From: Minisyncoccota bacterium
GTDB taxonomy: Bacteria > Patescibacteriota > Minisyncoccia > JAHIHE01 > JAGLIN01
Assembly (NCBI GenBank): GCA_028690055.1
Contig: JAQVBZ010000001.1
Span: 84,452-136,477 of the forward strand
Direction of reading: 5' to 3'
Length of the DNA: 52,026 bases
Shown: positions 48,724-52,026 of the stretch, piece after piece
Layout of the letters: each line of letters starts with the position of its first letter
How positions within the stretch are numbered: the first letter of the stretch is position 1
Position numbers and translations under genes: made by a program
Notes under the pieces: generated by a model
Database searches by the model: none
What the model saw: the letters and a program-made list of their open reading frames with translations, nothing else
What the model was told of the DNA's origin: nothing

Positions 48724-49956
48724 ATGGATAAAAAAGGCGCCCTTAATCTTTATTTGGGATTACGTTTTTTTTCGGCTCTATTTTTTGGCACCATCGTTAC
48801 CGTTAATCTGGTATATCAGGCCGTTGTGGTCGGACTTAATCCTCTGCAGCTGGTCTTGGTAGGAACGTTACTTGAGTCGGTCTGTTTCTTTTTTGAGGTT
48901 CCTACGGGAATAGTGGCTGACTTGTATAGTAGGAAAATATCTGTGGTGATCGGTCTTTTTCTGACCGGGATAGGTTTTGTTTTTGAGGGAACTTTTCCGA
49001 CTTTTGAGGGAGTACTTATTGCTCAAGTGATATGGGGTATCGGGGCTACATTCGTGAGTGGCGCTCGAGAAGCTTGGATTGCTGATGAAGTGGGAGAGGC
49101 TGCGGCGGGTAAAGCTTTTATGAGAGGACAGAAATTTAATCAAGTCGGGATGTTTTTGGGGATCATCCTCAGTATGCTTTTGGCGAACATAGATATCAGG
49201 TTGCCAATCGTACTTGGCGGAATACTATATGCCTTGCAGTCGGTATATCTGCTGATTTTTATGCCGGAAGATAATTTTAAGCCTGTACCTCCGAAGAAAA
49301 GGGACACTTTTGCGGCCATGAAGAGGACTTTTCTGAATGGATTTTACAATGTTAAAAAAGATAAAAAACTCCTGTCTATCGTTACGATAGTGATGATTTT
49401 CGGTATGTTCAGTGAAGGTCTTGATAGACTCTGGACACCTTTTTTGATTAGCGACTTCTCTTTTCCCGAGATAGGAGGTTTGCAACCGGTTGTTTGGTTC
49501 GGTATTATCAGTTTGATAGCTACGCTTATGGCAGCCTTTATGATTGAAATCATAGGTAGGAGGATTAATACTGATAGTCAGAATTCCATAACACAAACCC
49601 TTTGTGCGGTGAATCTGTCTCTGGCGCTGATGGTTTTTATCTTTGGCGTTTCAGTCGGTTTTTTCTCTGCGGCTGCTGCCTATTGTTTCGTCTTTATGTT
49701 GAAGGAAAGTTTTGGACCGCTCACTGAAATGCTTATAAATAAAGGGGTGAAGAAAGATGTCCGTGCTACGATTTTTTCTTTTTCCAGCCAGATGAATTCT
49801 CTCGGGCAGGTGACTTTCGGTCCGATTCTGGGTTTGATAGCAAGTTTGATCTCTATAAAAATAGGAATCATAGCTGCCGGTGCGATTCTTCTTCTGTCTC
49901 TACCTCTATATAGTTATTTGTTTAAGGCGTATAGGATTAAGAGGATAAATATTTAA
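48724..49956 (+). CDS. MFS transporter
   Basis: FFEVPTGIVADLYSRKISVVIG; multiple TM segments. Confidence 0.92.
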   Translation: MDKKGALNLYLGLRFFSALFFGTIVTVNLVYQAVVVGLNPLQLVLVGTLLESVCFFFEVPTGIVADLYSRKISVVIGLFLTGIGFVFEGTFPTFEGVLIAQVIWGIGATFVSGAREAWIADEVGEAAAGKAFMRGQKFNQVGMFLGIILSMLLANIDIRLPIVLGGILYALQSVYLLIFMPEDNFKPVPPKKRDTFAAMKRTFLNGFYNVKKDKKLLSIVTIVMIFGMFSEGLDRLWTPFLISDFSFPEIGGLQPVVWFGIISLIATLMAAFMIEIIGRRINTDSQNSITQTLCAVNLSLALMVFIFGVSVGFFSAAAAYCFVFMLKESFGPLTEMLINKGVKKDVRATIFSFSSQMNSLGQVTFGPILGLIASLISIKIGIIAAGAILLLSLPLYSYLFKAYRIKRINI

Positions 49957-49979
49957 AATATTCTGTTCATTCTTTTATT

Positions 49980-50125
49980 TGTCATTACGGAATTTCGTTA
50001 CTGCGAAATATCCGGAATCCCGAAACTATGCAAGACAAAATACTATACTTCAATCGTATAATTGCGCGTTACTGTCTTAGCAACGGGATCCCGGATATTT
50101 GCTTTGCAAATTCCGGGATGGCAGC
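49980..50125. repeat. Intergenic palindromic element
   Basis: tgtcattacggaatttcg…ccggaatcccg … ggatcccggatatttgctttgcaaattccgggatggca. Confidence 0.6.
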
Positions 50126-50360
50126 TTGAGAGAGAATGAAAGTGTAATAAATTTAAGCTAAAGACAAGCTGCAGAAGTGCGGTGGGTTAAGGAATTTATG
50201 GCATTGACTTTCTGAGATATTGATGTATGATGTCTAGTTGTTTGTATCATAGTCGAATAACTTTCTGTGAAGAAAATTTGGGTAGTTGGAATCGTTTGTA
50301 AGCTATTTTATTATGCGCGATTCTAGCCACCTAATGAAGGTGGTGAAGGAGAATATAAAA

Positions 50361-50918
50361 ATGCAAACATTCACAGAAAAGCAAAAAAGGACTATTCCCT
50401 TTATTGCGAGCGCTCAGTCTGGAAACAGATTCGAAGACAGATATTACGAAATCCTCTTTATAGGAGGACTTAGGAGTCTTGAGAATATTTGTTGGTTAAT
50501 AACAGAAAAAAGTTTTGTCCAAAATTCCTCAATATCGACTGAAGGGGGCGATTATCATTATGCGACCGAGATATGTCTTTCGGGCAAGGGGAAAGTTGAA
50601 TATACTGACGAAGCTGGCGATCTTTGGACACTTCATCGTGCGAGGGAATTTTCTTCCTTTGAGGTAATGTTGGGATTCGGTAGATTCTTGCTTGAACCAA
50701 TCAAATTCGGTTGGACTATGACGAGAAAAACTGTAAGTAGGACAGTAAGAAGTAGTCCGACCGAGGATTTTCTGACATCTTCGAACTTCTCTGTGGAGAG
50801 TATGCATAATAAGGGGATGATGGAATTTGAAGATGTCTGCCTTAAAGGAAATAACGTAGTATTTAAAGAACGTGGTGGACAGTCTTATGGCCCCCTAGAG
50901 ATACTTGGTGTAGTTTAA
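50361..50918 (+). CDS. Hypothetical protein
   Basis: ATG after aaggag SD; track start 50286 likely too long. Confidence 0.65.
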   Translation: MQTFTEKQKRTIPFIASAQSGNRFEDRYYEILFIGGLRSLENICWLITEKSFVQNSSISTEGGDYHYATEICLSGKGKVEYTDEAGDLWTLHRAREFSSFEVMLGFGRFLLEPIKFGWTMTRKTVSRTVRSSPTEDFLTSSNFSVESMHNKGMMEFEDVCLKGNNVVFKERGGQSYGPLEILGVV

Positions 50919-50937
50919 GCTCATAGGGATGATCTAA

Positions 50938-51366
50938 ATGGCATATATACAAGCTGGCAAAAATTATTATTGTGTGAAATTCTCGTCCGAGGACAACAGG
51001 CCTATTGTTAAAAAAATGTTTTTGACAGAAAGCATGAAGCTTGAGCCTATCGGTAACGGTAAGGAATATGAGGGGATAGTCCTTTCTTCGAAAGAATATG
51101 TGTCTTCTGAGGTAGACGATTCGTTCTTTTCTCTTCTGGGCGTACAGAAAGTTACGAATTTCAGCATCGAGACGATCCTTGCATTACACTCCTTTGTTTA
51201 TATAGGTGATGCATGGAGGATAGAATCGAAATGGTCTAACGGCTGTTTCCGTCATGATCCATCGCGTACCTGTGAAGGAGGACAGACCTTCGTTCTAAAT
51301 CGGGCAAATGGATGGATGGAGGTTCTGGATAAAAGTGACGAAATCATTTTTTATCAACCGATCTAA
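50938..51366 (+). CDS. Hypothetical protein
   Basis: 142 aa ORF, 19 nt after the previous gene. Confidence 0.65.
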   Translation: MAYIQAGKNYYCVKFSSEDNRPIVKKMFLTESMKLEPIGNGKEYEGIVLSSKEYVSSEVDDSFFSLLGVQKVTNFSIETILALHSFVYIGDAWRIESKWSNGCFRHDPSRTCEGGQTFVLNRANGWMEVLDKSDEIIFYQPI

Positions 51367-51709
51367 AACATTTGGAGGATTGGAACAAAAAAGTTGAAAA
51401 TTACTATGATAAAATTTGCTCAAACCCTTTTTGTGTCTGAGGCCGCCCTAAGTTGAATTGTTCGAGAAAGAGGGCAGTCCCATATGCTTGTTCGGAATGA
51501 GTCGTTTCTTTTAAATACAAAGGTGGGATAAAAAACGCAAAAACGCAAAAAACGAAGACGGTAAAGGCTTGTGTCTGAGCCGTCTTATTCTCTTTTCGGC
51601 GCAATGTCACAATGCTTAAACGGCTGATACTTCTCCCATTTGTGCCTGTCCCCTTGCTTTTTTCCTGATAACACGCTAAGATAGGGTATATTTATTACAA
51701 ATTATTTAT

Positions 51710-51841
51710 ATGGCAAAAAGACGAACCGGAGTAGGGAAACCAGTGAAGTCCCACTCAAAGAAAACCGTAAAGCGCTTGGAAGCAAAGAAAGTCATGCTTG
51801 AAGAGTTGGCAAAGAAGCGACCGAAAGCCAGATGCAAATAA
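51710..51841 (+). CDS. Very basic 43-aa protein MAKRRTGVGKPVKSHSKKTVKRLEAKKVMLEELAKKRPKARCK
   Basis: ATG-TAA ORF followed directly by a terminator hairpin. Confidence 0.5.
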   Translation: MAKRRTGVGKPVKSHSKKTVKRLEAKKVMLEELAKKRPKARCK

Positions 51842-51857
51842 ATCGGCATTGGGATTG

Positions 51858-51890
51858 AAAACAATCCGCTCTCGGGGCGGGTTGTTTTTT
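51858..51890. terminator. Terminator
   Basis: aaaacaatccgctctcggggcgggttgtttttt. Confidence 0.7.
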
Positions 51891-51908
51891 GCTCTTTGAT
51901 CGTAGATT

Positions 51909-52026
51909 CTACCTTGAACTGCAATTTTTCCCTTCAACAAAAACCTCGTAAGGGGTTAAATAGCCAAGTCTTTTTCTGGGACGATTGTTGATAAGCAGAA
52001 CGGCTTTATCAACGTCCATTTGTGTC
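51909..52026 (-). mobile_element. 3' end of an IS30-family-like transposase, truncated by window end
   Basis: …TQMDVDKAVLLINNRPRKRLGYLTPYEVFVEGKNCSSR*. Confidence 0.75.

Noticed and set aside
51400-51620. Possible structured ncRNA (gaggccgccc…gagggcag; gacggtaaaggcttgtgtctgagccgtc)
   Set aside because: Only short hairpins are visible; it matches no RNA family I can recognise (RNase P, SRP and tmRNA signatures absent).
1-52026. CRISPR arrays
   Set aside because: No regularly spaced identical repeats with unique spacers; the repeats seen are dispersed palindromes or in-gene tandem repeats.

Overview
The window looks like a chromosomal segment of a Candidate Phyla Radiation (Patescibacteria)-type bacterium. 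This is inferred from protein style, small coupled genes and many CPR-like surface proteins; no rRNA is present to confirm it. Housekeeping genes include a Dus-family tRNA-dihydrouridine synthase, an ABC-F ATPase, EF-P, a baeRF/eRF1-like protein, dnaX, and one tRNA-Gln(TTG). Accessory content: (i) a type I restriction-modification operon with two tandem hsdM genes and a membrane-protein + ComEC-like MBL-hydrolase pair inserted between hsdM and hsdS/hsdR; (ii) a DpnI-family endonuclease behind a PD-(D/E)XK-like protein, near a truncated DNA methyltransferase; (iii) a decaying block (~24.3-35.4 kb) in which MoxR-AAA, CoxE-like VWA, DUF2339 and DUF3999 genes each carry in-frame stops or frameshifts; (iv) an archaeal-style peptide substrate-binding protein with apparently permuted halves. 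Regulatory and repeat structure includes a probable uORF/attenuator leader upstream of the ABC-F gene, three near-identical fused terminator-promoter modules, several dispersed palindrome families, and a tRNA-Gln 3'-end duplication 113 bp downstream of the tRNA. An IS30-like transposase 3' end lies at the right edge. All family calls come from motif reading and memory, not database searches.
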